Translations under genes and position numbers: made by a program
The notes under the pieces: generated by a model
Database searches by the model: none
The model's input: the letters and a program-made list of their open reading frames with translations, nothing else
What the model was told of the DNA's origin: nothing
Assembly (NCBI GenBank): GCA_020310875.1
Contig: CM035413.1
Location: 162,110,806 to 162,174,805 of the forward strand
Direction of reading: 5' to 3'
Length of the DNA stretch: 64,000 nucleotides
Origin: Ceratopteris richardii
Lineage: Eukaryota > Streptophyta > Polypodiopsida > Polypodiales > Pteridaceae
Part shown: positions 1-9,058 of the stretch, in pieces
How positions within the stretch are numbered: position 1 is the stretch's first letter
How the letters are laid out: each line of letters opens with the position of its first letter

Positions 1-150
1 ATTATCTGTTTATGTTTGACTCATGTGGAACATGTTATTCGGAAGTTGATTTCAAATTTTCTGCTGTAGATAGTGGCTGTGGTTCTCCTGCAGCCTTGGA
101 CAGCTTACTGTCTTAAGGATGCTAGTCTGAGTACCATGTTCATTGTAGCC
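1..150 (+). pseudogene. Broken duplicate of the desaturase intron/exon junction
   Basis: This segment is nearly identical to 1039-1188 (offset 1038 bp) and includes the end of the intron, the acceptor (AG at 68-69) and about 80 bp of exon. Differences include a Leu-to-Pro change and a TAG rather than CAG acceptor. The exon homology stops at about 150, where an A-rich tail (T-rich on this strand) of a processed pseudogene begins, so this copy cannot encode the rest of the enzyme. The duplication may extend left beyond the window. I infer a local duplication followed by a retroposition event into this copy. Confidence 0.85.
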
Positions 151-151
151 C

Positions 152-693
152 CTTTTTTTTTAATTTTTTATTTTTGAGGGAGGGAGGGAGGGAGAGAGGG
201 AGGGAGGGAGGGAGGGACTGTCCACATTGCATAAACTTAAGGTGTTCCTCAAGGGCCGGAGTCTCCGGGAGTGTTTGCTGTAAGTTTCTCATACTTCCTG
301 TTTTGGGAGCTTGTTGTTGTAGCATGCGAACCTATGGACTCTGCTTTTAACAAGAATCAACCTGAATTTAGAATCCTACCCTTTCCATTTCTCTCTGTTT
401 CTTAACAGCAACTGCCTTCATGATCAGATGATACCAATCTTCAGGAGTCTCAGGAGCCAAACCACGTCCCTTCAAAATACGTAAAACTTTGCTGCCTGTT
501 ACACTCATAACTTGACCAATACCATGAGTCCCTCAAAATAACTCCAGTTTGCAATGGAGTAAGCTCTTCTTCGCAAGCTTGCATATAAGATGTTCAACAT
601 CTTGATGATTCATCTTCTGCCAGCTTGGGGGTGTCCTCCTATATGGTAGGGCTTAGGACATACCTTTCCCACTACTGTGCATTTCCTTATGGT
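152..693 (-). pseudogene. RPS13: Processed pseudogene of ribosomal protein S13 (uS15)
   Basis: Read on the minus strand, this contains recognisable pieces of the small-subunit ribosomal protein S13/uS15: the N-terminal MHSSGKGMS...[11 protein letters not shown], then [32 protein letters not shown] and [13 protein letters not shown], followed by a diverged KFRLIL-like end in shifted frames. Several stops and frameshifts interrupt it, the start region has lost a base, and there are no introns. After the coding part come a (TCCC)n stretch and an A-rich tail (plus-strand T tract at 153-174), as expected of a reverse-transcribed mRNA. It is a dead copy of a host housekeeping gene. The limits of its 5' UTR (about 700-850) are unclear. 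Confidence 0.85.
176..217 (+). repeat. (GGGA)n simple repeat, G-quadruplex-prone
   Basis: About ten GGGA units with one GAGA interruption. On the minus strand this is a (TCCC)n tract between the decayed S13 reading frame and its poly(A)-like tail, so it probably expanded within the pseudogene 3' UTR. Four or more G3 runs separated by single A bases fit the usual quadruplex pattern. Confidence 0.9.
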
Positions 694-1107
694 GGGCAAG
701 GTTGAAGACGCTAGCTGCAGAGATGGATATCTGCAGTAGTAGTACTCTGCAGTAAAGGCCTTAGCATGGCATACTAACTGGACTTCTCTGCATTTTGTGA
801 ATCTATGGAGAAACACAGCAATGAGATTTGTGCTGATATTCATGCTTATGGGATCGATGTGGTAACATTTATGTTAGAAACTTTTTCGTGCATCTTTGAT
901 CATAATTTGGATCAAAATATTTTTCAGTATTATGGATGACAGTGTTGATGGTAGACCGTTCTTGTTAAGTCCATAATATGCATGTTACTTTGCAACTACC
1001 TTGTTAGAAGTGCATCATAACAATGAACTTATCTTGGCATTATCTGTTTATGTTTGACTCATGTGGAACATGTTATTCGGAAGTTGATTTCACATTTTCT
1101 GCTGCAG
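694..1107 (+). other. Intron end with 3' splice acceptor of the desaturase gene
   Basis: Non-coding AT-rich DNA ending in a T-rich run and CTGCAG at 1102-1107. The acceptor AG is at 1106-1107, and the following codon ATA (1108) starts the segment that matches the plant enzyme (VAVVLLQLWTA). The ATG at 1054 lies in frame upstream, but the 18 residues it would add do not resemble the family N-terminus and sit in the repeated intron segment, so I treat them as intronic. The part around 694-850 may include the 5' UTR of the S13 pseudogene. Confidence 0.7.
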
Positions 1108-1941
1108 ATAGTGGCTGTGGTTCTCCTGCAGCTTTGGACAGCTTACTGCCTTAAGGATGCTAGTCTGAGTACCATGTTCATTGTGGCCTATTTTTTTGGG
1201 TCTTTCCTTAATCATAACTTATTCTTAGCTATTCATGAGCTCAGCCACAATCTTGCATTTTCCACACCTATCTACAATCGGCTACTGGGCATTTTTGCAA
1301 ACCTGCCAGTAGGTGTGCCAATGTCAGTAACATTTCAGAAATACCACCTGGATCACCATCTTTACCAAGGGGTTGAAGGTATGGACATGGATATCCCTAG
1401 CTATGCAGAGGGACGGCTTATCAGAAATATATACACAAAAATTCTGTGGGTTCTTTTCCAATTATTTTTCTATGCTTTGAGACCATTGTTCTTGAACCCA
1501 AAAGATCCTGGATTCTGGGAGGTTGCAAATTTTGCCATCCAGTTGTTTGCTGATTTCACGTGGATTTACATTTATGGGTGGAAATCTTTTATGTATTTCA
1601 TTCTATCTACATTTGTAGGTGGGGGTCTTCATCCCATTGCAGGCCATTTTATATCAGAGCACTATGTCTTCCAAAAGGGACAAGAGACATACTCATACTA
1701 TGGGCCTCTTAATCTTCTTGCATGGAGTGTTGGATATCATAACGAACATCATGACTTCCCTAGAATCCCTGGGAGCAAGTTATGGAGAGTGAAGGAAATT
1801 GCTCCTGAATATTATGAAGGCCTTGCATCTTATAGGTCATGGACTCAGGTGATTTACATGTACATAACGGATGCCTCTGTGGGGCCTTTTAGTCGAATGA
1901 TGAGGAAGTCCCATTTTGGTCCAGAGAAAAAGAGCAAGTGA
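1108..1941 (+). CDS. DES1: Sphingolipid delta(4)-desaturase, 3' exon (DES1-like)
   Basis: The exon encodes about 277 residues of an ER-membrane, di-iron, cytochrome-b5-dependent fatty acid desaturase of the DEGS/DES1 family, which puts a trans double bond at C4 of the sphingoid long-chain base (dihydroceramide to ceramide). All three histidine boxes are present: HELSH, HLDHH and HNEHHDFP (residues about 43-47, 80-84 and 211-215 of the exon product). HPIAGH, the FLNHNLFLAIHELSH context and several hydrophobic membrane segments (AYFFGSFLNHNLF, ILWVLFQLFFYAL) also match. The frame is open to TGA at 1939-1941. The N-terminal exon, with the start codon and the N-terminal lipid-desaturase domain, lies outside the window. 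HLDHH replaces the usual plant HLEHH, a conservative change. No damage is visible. A ceramide-desaturase relative with shifted regiochemistry cannot be excluded from sequence. Confidence 0.93.
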   Translation: MVAVVLLQLWTAYCLKDASLSTMFIVAYFFGSFLNHNLFLAIHELSHNLAFSTPIYNRLLGIFANLPVGVPMSVTFQKYHLDHHLYQGVEGMDMDIPSYAEGRLIRNIYTKILWVLFQLFFYALRPLFLNPKDPGFWEVANFAIQLFADFTWIYIYGWKSFMYFILSTFVGGGLHPIAGHFISEHYVFQKGQETYSYYGPLNLLAWSVGYHNEHHDFPRIPGSKLWRVKEIAPEYYEGLASYRSWTQVIYMYITDASVGPFSRMMRKSHFGPEKKSK

Positions 1942-2702
1942 TCTAGTATTGTTGGATAGAGCTGTGAACTATTTGATGTGCAGATATGAGATTGGTCACA
2001 GCTTCACACTAAGATGACTACATTGTTGTGAATGTCTTATAGCATGTTATTTGATTATTGCACATTTGGAAACAATTTTTGGGGCTATTTTGTTACTGTC
2101 GACCATTTGTACATTGTATTTTTAATTTCCTCCGTGGAAATAACTTGATCTCTTCAAAGAACATGGTCCCTTACTCATTGCGTACTTGCACATTCAGTGG
2201 AGTCCATGCTCATTGCATTGGAGTGCGATTTTTTTCCTGTTGTTGCTCCATTTCTATGGGATCCTCTAACAATTTATCTGGGTGCAGGTTGATTTGCTCT
2301 TTCCATGACTTGCATCATACTACCCTTACTGCAATTAACCTACCCCAGACCATTTGTGACAGTGATGATTTTCCTCTGCATATTGGCAAAGCTTAGCCAT
2401 CAGTGGCAGTGTTCTTTAGCATCAGGAAATTTTCATATTCAGAATAGCCACATGTTAGAGAGTGACTTTTTACATTTCTATTTTTTTAAGTGTTACTGAG
2501 CTATGTTTAAGGTTTTGATATTTTGCATATTGAAATACAGGTCTATAGATGAACAGGCTTCTGAAAAATAGGTTGTGTGCTTTCAAATAGGTCTAAATAT
2601 GGAAGTTTTATTTCACAGGTGATATTGTTTTATGAAGTTAGTATACTTATTTGTGTTTGGAAATGTGACAAAGAATTCAACTATTGTACTAAGAGAAATA
2701 AA
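1942..2702 (+). other. Probable 3' UTR of the desaturase gene
   Basis: AT-rich non-coding sequence follows the stop codon. A canonical AATAAA lies at 2697-2702 and is a candidate poly(A) signal. No transcript data are available, so the true end is uncertain. The short open frames here show no protein features. Confidence 0.4.
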
Positions 2703-3161
2703 AGATGGCTTTAGTAGTGCAAAGAGACAAAGAACTAAATGTAGCATTCATTACCCTCTCAAGCTGGGCAAGCAGACATTTGTCTCTCTGCATGAGATTC
2801 AGGAAGTTGTATTTTCAGTTTGGGCTAGCTACAAAATCCTCTAATAATGACCTCATCCCCTAGAATGATATTTGTGTTTTAGTTTCAGCTTATTGCTTTG
2901 CCTAATAGATTCCTTAGATTATTTGAGGAGCCCTCCGAATCCATTTGGTAGGATGGTACATGAAGCTTGACTGCGGAAAAATTCAGAGTTATTAGAACAC
3001 AGCTCAGCGAAATAAACCTGTATTGACATAGCCCCTTTATTTTACCTTTCTGTGATGTGCCAAATGTTTTAACCTTATAAATCCTTTGTCATTGCCAAAG
3101 AAACATAAAAACATCAAGATTCTATCAGGCATTGAATTTCTTTGAGTGTGCTTGCACACAG

Positions 3162-3186
3162 GCGCGCGTGTGTGTGTGTGTGTGCA
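3162..3186. repeat. (GC)n/(GT)n microsatellite
   Basis: A short alternating purine-pyrimidine run, GCGCGC followed by about ten GT units, then GCATGC. Confidence 0.85.
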
Positions 3187-3408
3187 TGCTTTCAATTCAT
3201 GCAAATTTGGTGTACCAGCTTCATCTTATCAATTTTAATATTTTATATGTTGCTTTTGTGTTTGGGCTGTAGGCCTTGGGGTTGCCAAACCCATGGGCCT
3301 TAAGATAGCAAAGCAGTGAGCCGTACCGTCATAAACAGATCGGTCAAATTTATACAACTATATGGGGTAGTAGTGCTTTGATGGGTTGACGTAGGTACCT
3401 TTGAAGGG

Positions 3409-3565
3409 TCTTTGCCCTTCCCATATCAGTGTGGGCCTTCATCCTTACAAGGAAGTATAATCTCACTCGACTGAAACATAGGCTTTTGCAGAGTCTTTGC
3501 CCTTCCCATATCAGCTTGGGCGTTGATTCTTACAAGGAAGTATAATCTCACTCTACTGAAACATT
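3409..3565. repeat. Two-copy tandem repeat, 85 bp period
   Basis: Copies of about 71 bp start at 3409 and 3494. Both begin TCTTTGCCCTTCCCATATCA and end CTGAAACAT, with a few substitutions in between. No protein or LTR feature is associated. Confidence 0.9.
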
Positions 3566-3869
3566 CTTGTTTAGGTCTTGTATGCAGACCCCCTCTCAGC
3601 CTCTTTTGTTGTAATCTGCCCTTTGTGTCATCTTTCAACTTGCTCTCTTACATTTATTCCAAGTACCATTTGCGTTTTCAATCTCCGGGGCAGTTGTAAC
3701 ACAAGTTTCTGTACTCATTCACCAAGTATGTTCAGCTCTATAGTACAAGTTCAAAAAAAATATGAGGCTAAGGGTTGAACTTCAAAGAAGAAAAGAATAG
3801 CTCTAGAATTCTTTTTTTTAATGTGTCTCCTAAAACCAGTTTTGGATAGACTTGGTGGTGGATGGAAGT

Positions 3870-4430
3870 TGCACATATGGTGGTGCAGAAAAGATGTGAG
3901 AGCATGTTTCACCTAGCTCTACTCCCTCATATATAATATGGCAACGATGCTTAGTTTTCTGGATTCTTGATATGAATATCTACTAAAACCATTGCTAGCC
4001 ATATTTCATCACTTATGAGTGCTGGAATTGTTGTGGCTCACAGAACATGCTAAAAACTTGGAGAAATTGTTGTGCACTCATATGAAGTATCTCTATTTTC
4101 TCTTGTTCTGTGCCAAATGTTTTGACCTTATATGCTGTTGTGATTGCGGAGGAGTTTCAATGCCAATAAAAACAACATTTGCTCAATTTGTGTGAGCGTA
4201 TTTTCAAGTTCTCTTGATTTCTTGCACCAACTGCATCTCAGTAGATGGCAAATTCTTGCCTGCTACATTTTTGATTCCTTTATCACTATATTGTGTCTCT
4301 ATTAAAGCCTGTGGTAGACTTATTTGTGGCTAATGAGTGTGCATAGTTGTTGTGCAGAAAATATGTGAGAGCATGCTTCTTGTATTTCTGCTTGCTCATC
4401 AGATTGTGGCACCAATGCTCATTTTTCCTT
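3870..4430. repeat. Diverged direct duplication in intergenic DNA
   Basis: Segment 3870-3960 and segment 4340-4430 share GTGCAGAAAA, ATGTGAGAGCATG and related blocks in the same order. The upstream blocks at about 3056 and 4110 (GTGCCAAATGTTTT, CCTTAT) are also paired. This suggests an old segmental or element duplication. The unit cannot be classified. Confidence 0.5.
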
Positions 4431-5182
4431 ATACATATAATTTTTAAAACAAAATGAGCTTTTAAATGGATTTCAATAGTGCACATGGAAGTGCATTTGT
4501 CTGATTCTACAACCCATGCTGGATACAGACCAGTGTGTTGAATCTTCTTGAATGCATGATAAAAGTGTTGGCTTTGTATTATTCTATCATTGTTACTATT
4601 ATCATAATTATTTTTGCATAGGAATTCCAGAGAGACCCATTTAAGATATTGTCATTCTTGTAGGTTGAATTTTGGATCCTTTGGGGTTATTGGAATTAGA
4701 CCACAAGTTCTTATGGACATTATACTATGATGTTTACATGCAGCCTTTGATCTATACAACCACAATATAATAAAAATTTTGGGAAAATCCAAATCTAGTT
4801 GTGAATAAAAAACATCTTTTTTCATTGGGCATAGTTACCAAGCAACACTAAAGCCAGAAATTGCTCGTCTTTGTTGGAAATTATTGTAGTTGATATTGAT
4901 GCCAGACCATAATTAATATAGGCAATTTTTTTGGGATGGTGAAGAAATGTTGCCTAACATTTATCACAGGCAGGGAATGAAAGATACTGATGCATCTGAA
5001 AAACAATTTGACTTGCTTGAAGGTTAGAATAAACAAAAATGATAGTTATGGGTAAGATGGATTTGTAAAAGCATCACATTATAATGATATGGGCAAAGAA
5101 CAAAAAGAGAATACGTTAACATAGCTGTTTATAAGGTCTATGTGATTCAGTCTTGTAGTTCGATATGTATATGTAGGTACAT

Positions 5183-5220
5183 TTTGTTTGTTTGTGTGTG
5201 TGTGCGTGTGTGTGCGTGTT
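5183..5220. repeat. GT-rich microsatellite
   Basis: Units of TTTG followed by GTGTGTGCGTGTG repeats. It lies just upstream of the likely LTR end of element F and may be inside that LTR. Confidence 0.8.
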
Positions 5221-5510
5221 ACATGGAGTACCCTTGGGGGGAGGTGTGAATCACCTGTAAGCCCTATTTGGATGGGCTCACACATGAGTGCCATGTGGCG
5301 CTCATGTGTGAAGTCATATGGGGGGCTCACATGACCTTGTTTAGAGAGAAACGGTGTTAGTAGATTGAGTATCTGGCTGGGCGGCAAGTTTTTGACATGA
5401 GAACTCCGTACACGCTCTCCTAGAAAGGCTGGCATGTGATCTTGTTCATCATCGGGAATTGTGTGAGTCGACCTAAAAAATGAGGAGTTTCATTGGGAAT
5501 GATTTATCAA
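5221..5510 (+). repeat. Probable 3' part of a 5' LTR of old element F
   Basis: Called only because a tRNA primer-binding-site-like sequence begins at 5511 directly after a TCA. No second LTR copy is present, so the upstream limit cannot be set. The segment contains a striking palindrome at 5279-5310: CACACATGAG, then GCCA-TG-TGGC, then CTCATGTGTG. One T/G mismatch interrupts an otherwise continuous 15-bp stem. Confidence 0.4.
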
Positions 5511-5523
5511 TTGGTATCGGGGC
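5511..5523 (+). other. Primer-binding-site-like sequence (initiator Met tRNA type)
   Basis: TTGGTATCGGGGC differs at two positions from TTGGTATCAGAGC, the site used by many plant LTR elements and complementary to the 3' end of initiator tRNA-Met. It marks the start of the internal region of element F. Confidence 0.55.
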
Positions 5524-6691
5524 CAACATCTACGTAACCAGGCGGGAGTGCGACAGCAGAGAATCCACACAGCAGAATCGTGCACAGGTAATAGAAGTAG
5601 CCAACAAGGATATGTTCAGCACCCACGAGCCCCTCAAGGGAGCGCTCTTCCTCTTCTCCTCCTCTTAGGTGACTAAAGCAAAGTGAGAGCCTTCTTTTTA
5701 TACCCAAAAATTTTGCAGCTCATGTGGGATTAATCGCGCTTCTTGGGAAATGCACACGAAGAAGGGAGATCGTTGCTACTCCTTGGAGGAGGTAAAACCA
5801 TCGAATCCAAGTCATTTTTCTTAAATTTTGATGAGCTGAAGATATACTATTGATCAAGTATTGAGGAAAAAATGGGCATATATATGAATTGCGGGTTGTG
5901 GACATGGGTTGAGGGCAATTGGAGGTGTTGAAACACCATTGGAGAGACCTTTTTCAAGCTTCCAAAGTAGCTTTCTCGACAAGAATTGCTTTTCACCTTC
6001 CTACCTAGACATACCCATCTTCTTTGAACCATAGCTTCATGCTCCAATACTTGATTGAAATCATTTTTATCACATTACGAAGCTATACTCTAAAGCTTCG
6101 TTTATCAATATAGGATGCTTGATTTGGAGAGATTTTGCTTAACCAAAATCCCTTTGCAATGCTTCAGCAGAGACTAGGCATGCACTCTTAGGGCCTAGTT
6201 TTTGGTCATTTGGCATTGGAATTGACTTTCATCACTTGGCATGACCTCGTAGCTTTCATGTGTAGGTGCTGAAGCACTCATTCTTGGCTGGCGAGGATTG
6301 ACGAGGATCAAAAGTGCTTCAATTTTGCTTAGTTTGCATATTTTGGGCTATTGCCATACACTTTTGGCATCGTCTTTGTTGGTATTTGGTGCTGAGACCC
6401 CTCTTGGGCCAATCGGACATTTCAAATTTTTGTTTGGGCCTAGCGAGGATTGCAGATCAGCACCTTGATGCTTCAAAGATCGCTTCAAATTCACTTTGGA
6501 AGGCTTAATTTGTATTAGGGAAGTGCTCGAGTGCTATTTTTTCTCTCTTTCTTGCATATTAAGTTTACTTCCAATGCTTTTATACACTCTAGTTAGTAAA
6601 CGCAGGGCGTGAAACATAGATACTAAGGGTGAGCAATCTTTAGAGCACACTTCTCCACCTAGAGAGAAACAACTAAAGGACCCAGACCATA
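5524..6691 (+). other. Leader region of element F, no gene seen
   Basis: Between the primer site and the first gag-like codons there is about 1.2 kb without recognisable protein similarity in any frame. It probably represents an untranslated leader or decayed sequence. Confidence 0.4.
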
Positions 6692-7678
6692 GGATGGAAG
6701 AGGTAGAACAAGAACAAGAAGTAAAACAAAAGTAGAGAAAAAAGAGCAACAAGAAGAGTACTCTTATGTAGAGCTCTATGATGAGTTTGTTATACACAAG
6801 CAATTCATAGAGCTCAAGGAACAAACTCTTAGGTTAGAGAGACATTGGTAGCATGACTTCTCTCATTGAACAACTTAAGTCTCAGATGATCTCACTAAAG
6901 ACACATGTTACCTCTTTCCTAGCTAGGAAGGAAAGAGAGATACCTACTCTTCCTACAATTGAGACAGCAAGGAAGGATATTCCTTTTCCTAGCAAGCATA
7001 AAGGAGAGACTTCTAGGGAAACTCCCCCCCTAAAAGATCTCAAGCCACCAACCTTTATGGGGGATGACCATGAGAGAAATAAGGATGCGGTCTATACTTT
7101 TTTTGTAAAAGTGGAATGATCTGCATCAACTGAAGGGCACCCCACCTAAGTATCGTGTGCTAGAAGCCAGTCTCTCACTTGGGCCGCATGCTTATAAGTG
7201 GTGGATGAGTCTCAAGAAGACGAATTCCATCCCTACGGACTAGACTCAGTTTGAAACTCTTTTCTTGAAAGAGTTTCTTCCTGAGAATGAGGAAGAGAGA
7301 AATTGGGATGAGTGGGATAGGATCACTCAGAGAGGTAGGCCTTTGTTAGTCTACATATCCCACTATCAAGAGATCGTTCTGAAGCTTAAGGGATTAGATG
7401 ATTTTCAAAAAACCATAGGGTCTGTCAGGAGCTTAGAGAAAGCCATCAAGAGAGGCATAAGAATGAATATGCCTAAGATGTTTGAGAAGGCGATCAAGTA
7501 TGCTCAGATTTATGAGGATCATAACCATCCTCAATATACTCCTATGGAGACAGATCAACCCCTCAAACCTCTTAGTGCAACCAAGTTCAAAAAGAAAGTA
7601 TCAATGGGAAAAAACAAAATCTTTATTAAGAAACAAAGATCACAAGGGCATAGGTTACCTATTGAGCAGTACCAAAGG
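6692..7678 (+). pseudogene. Degenerate gag of Ty3-type element F
   Basis: The fragment spans several frames. A charged helical start (VELYDEFVIHKQFIELKEQT) is followed by MTSLIEQLKSQMISLKTHV, then PPTFMGDD, and after a frameshift near 7118 by WNDLHQLKGTPPKY, PHAYKWWMSL and FLKEFLPENEEERNWDEWD. The latter resemble the retrotransposon gag core of Ty3/gypsy elements (hydrophobic/Trp helix followed by an F-x-x-x-F block). A premature TAG lies near 7241. The fragment is cut at 7678 by insertion of copia element E; AAAGG at 7674-7678 is the left target duplication, matched at 52095-52099. The continuation resumes at 52100. Confidence 0.7.
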
Positions 7679-8046
7679 TGTTGAAGATAAATGTACAAGC
7701 TCATTTTCACATGAGCTATGCTTGGATAAATTTACCAAATATAAAGATAATAAAAAAGAAGAGAAAAGAAAAAAAAAAGTCTAGTCAAAAGTCATGATGA
7801 GTAAAAGATACAATATTTGCCTTGTAGTAAGTGGCATGTAGTGGGCAATCAAATGAAAGTTGTGAGTTAAGAAGAAGTCACAAACTTCTTCACATGCTCA
7901 TTGGTTATAAAAGTGGAGTGGGAGCACATTCTCAACAAGGAGAGAAAGAGGCAAGAGCTTCCAATAGTCGGATCTGGTCATTTTGTCATTTTGTCTTCCC
8001 ATAGACTCCTTCGAGCTGCACATCATTTTGTACACAGCTATGTTGT
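7679..8046 (+). repeat. Copia E 5' LTR, first piece, with TATA box
   Basis: It matches 38839-39214 of the 3' LTR nearly throughout. A TATA box (TTATAAAA, 7905-7912; partner at 39065-39072) fits a plus-strand promoter. The piece ends in GTTGT (8042-8046), the left target duplication of element A. The 3' LTR has one more CATTTTGT unit in the short run near 39140 than this copy has near 7980. Confidence 0.93.
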
Positions 8047-8142
8047 TGTTAGTCGGCCGCCAGATTGGCAGTTGTAAAATCAAGAATCTTTTTATATCCC
8101 TGCGCACGTACGAAAAGTTGTTACACATATACCTTGTAATCT

Positions 8143-8150
8143 TATATAAA
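8143..8150 (+). promoter_or_regulatory. TATA box of element A LTR
   Basis: TATATAAA followed by GCAATGAAA. The same block (TTATAAAGCAATGAAA) is found on the minus strand in both LTRs of element C (for example 51676-51683). Transcription would be expected to start about 30 bp downstream, near 8175-8180. Confidence 0.7.
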
Positions 8151-8183
8151 GCAATGAAAAAAGACACTTTAGTCGTTCGGAAA

Positions 8184-8211
8184 AATCACCAGACTGTCTG
8201 TCTGGGTGATT
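8184..8211 (+). promoter_or_regulatory. Conserved hairpin at the predicted RNA 5' end
   Basis: AATCACC-AGAC, loop TGTCT, then GTCT-GGGTGATT forms a long stem with one bulge. In element C (40072-40099, 51615-51642) the equivalent is AATCGCC paired with GGGCGATT, so an A-T pair has become G-C on both sides. The inverted LTR copy at 17306-17333 keeps most of the stem. The position directly after the predicted start site suggests an RNA element, for example in dimerisation, packaging or strand transfer; that role is inference. Confidence 0.65.
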
Positions 8212-8940
8212 AGAGCTGAGCGTTACTATGGTGTTTGTTGCCTAATTTCTGAGTATTCTGTGTGTATCTGTGTCTCGTCTTGTCTGTTGTCTATTGGTAT
8301 CTATTGCGGTTGTGAGTATCATCTACATCCAGTAGATCATTCGGTCTGTTGTCTGAAGTGAATCGTCTGCGAATCCTTATTGCGATTGTTGTGTTAAGTT
8401 CGCGTATTGCGTTAGTACTCGTTCTTGGAATGTTCTGCCAGTTGTTTGGTGAAGTCTGTGTAACTGTGGTAGTGTTTCTAACACTATGCGAGATCGTGTT
8501 GTCTTCAGCATTGAGATCTGTCATCATACGGTAAGGGTTAAGCTACAGTAAGGATTTCTTGGGTTGCGTACTGGACCTTCAGTATGGTGTATCTGGAACA
8601 ATTGAATTCTCTGTGTCTTTGGATGTTGATCAGATTGTGGTACCTATTCGGTAAAGGTTGAACTATTACTCTTGTCTCTGGTATTTTCAATAAGTTTAGG
8701 TGCAGAGCAATATAGCATCTTAGTGTATTCGGTACATGTTAGCCGAGCTAAACCGTGAACTGTAAATGTCTAAGTACAACAGAATCTTGATAGAGCTCTC
8801 AGCATCAGTATATTGCTGTATCTGAAGTGGTTATTTTGGGAACCAAGTATAGGGTCTCTGTTTTTACAGACCCCTTCCACTCCCAAGAACCCAAATAACG
8901 TTTAAACGCGCTACTGACAATTAGAACACAGCGTTTAACA

Positions 8941-8958
8941 CTAGCGCCGTCTGTGGGA
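8941..8958 (+). other. Element A primer-binding site
   Basis: CTAGCGCCGTCTGTGGGA follows the LTR end directly. Element C has CTGGTGCCGTCTGTGGGA at the same place. This resembles the TGGCGCCGTCTGTGGGA-like sites of several plant Ty3 elements; I do not assign the tRNA. Confidence 0.7.
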
Positions 8959-9058
8959 AAGTGGCAACAGATCAGATTGTTGCAAACCAGTTGTGGAAAC
9001 GTGATTGTAGATTGTAAATCGACATTACTAGTACGCGATTAGTACCAAAAGATGATAC

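Larger units (their letters stand above)
2703..5182. other. Gene-free intergenic DNA with small repeats
   Basis: No coding sequence or RNA gene is recognised in this AT-rich stretch. It holds a GT microsatellite, an 85-bp-period tandem pair, and two diverged copies of one segment (for example GTGCCAAATGTTTT at about 3057 and 4112). Short open frames lack family motifs and codon bias. Confidence 0.6.
8047..8940 (+). repeat. Element A 5' LTR (894 bp)
   Basis: Starts TGTTAGTCGG and ends GCGTTTAACA. Its first 490 bp reappear as an inverted copy at about 16975-17470, and its last 400 bp as a direct copy at 17745-18140. The start and end resemble the 565-bp LTRs of element C, which belongs to the same family but a different subfamily. 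Confidence 0.93.

Noticed and set aside
1054-1107. Upstream ATG giving an 18-residue N-terminal extension of the desaturase
   Set aside because: The residues do not match the family, the sequence is in the repeated intron segment, and a good splice acceptor at 1106-1107 coincides with the start of family similarity.
2058-2844. Several short open frames downstream of the desaturase
   Set aside because: No domain or codon-bias support; AT-rich 3' UTR and intergenic DNA.
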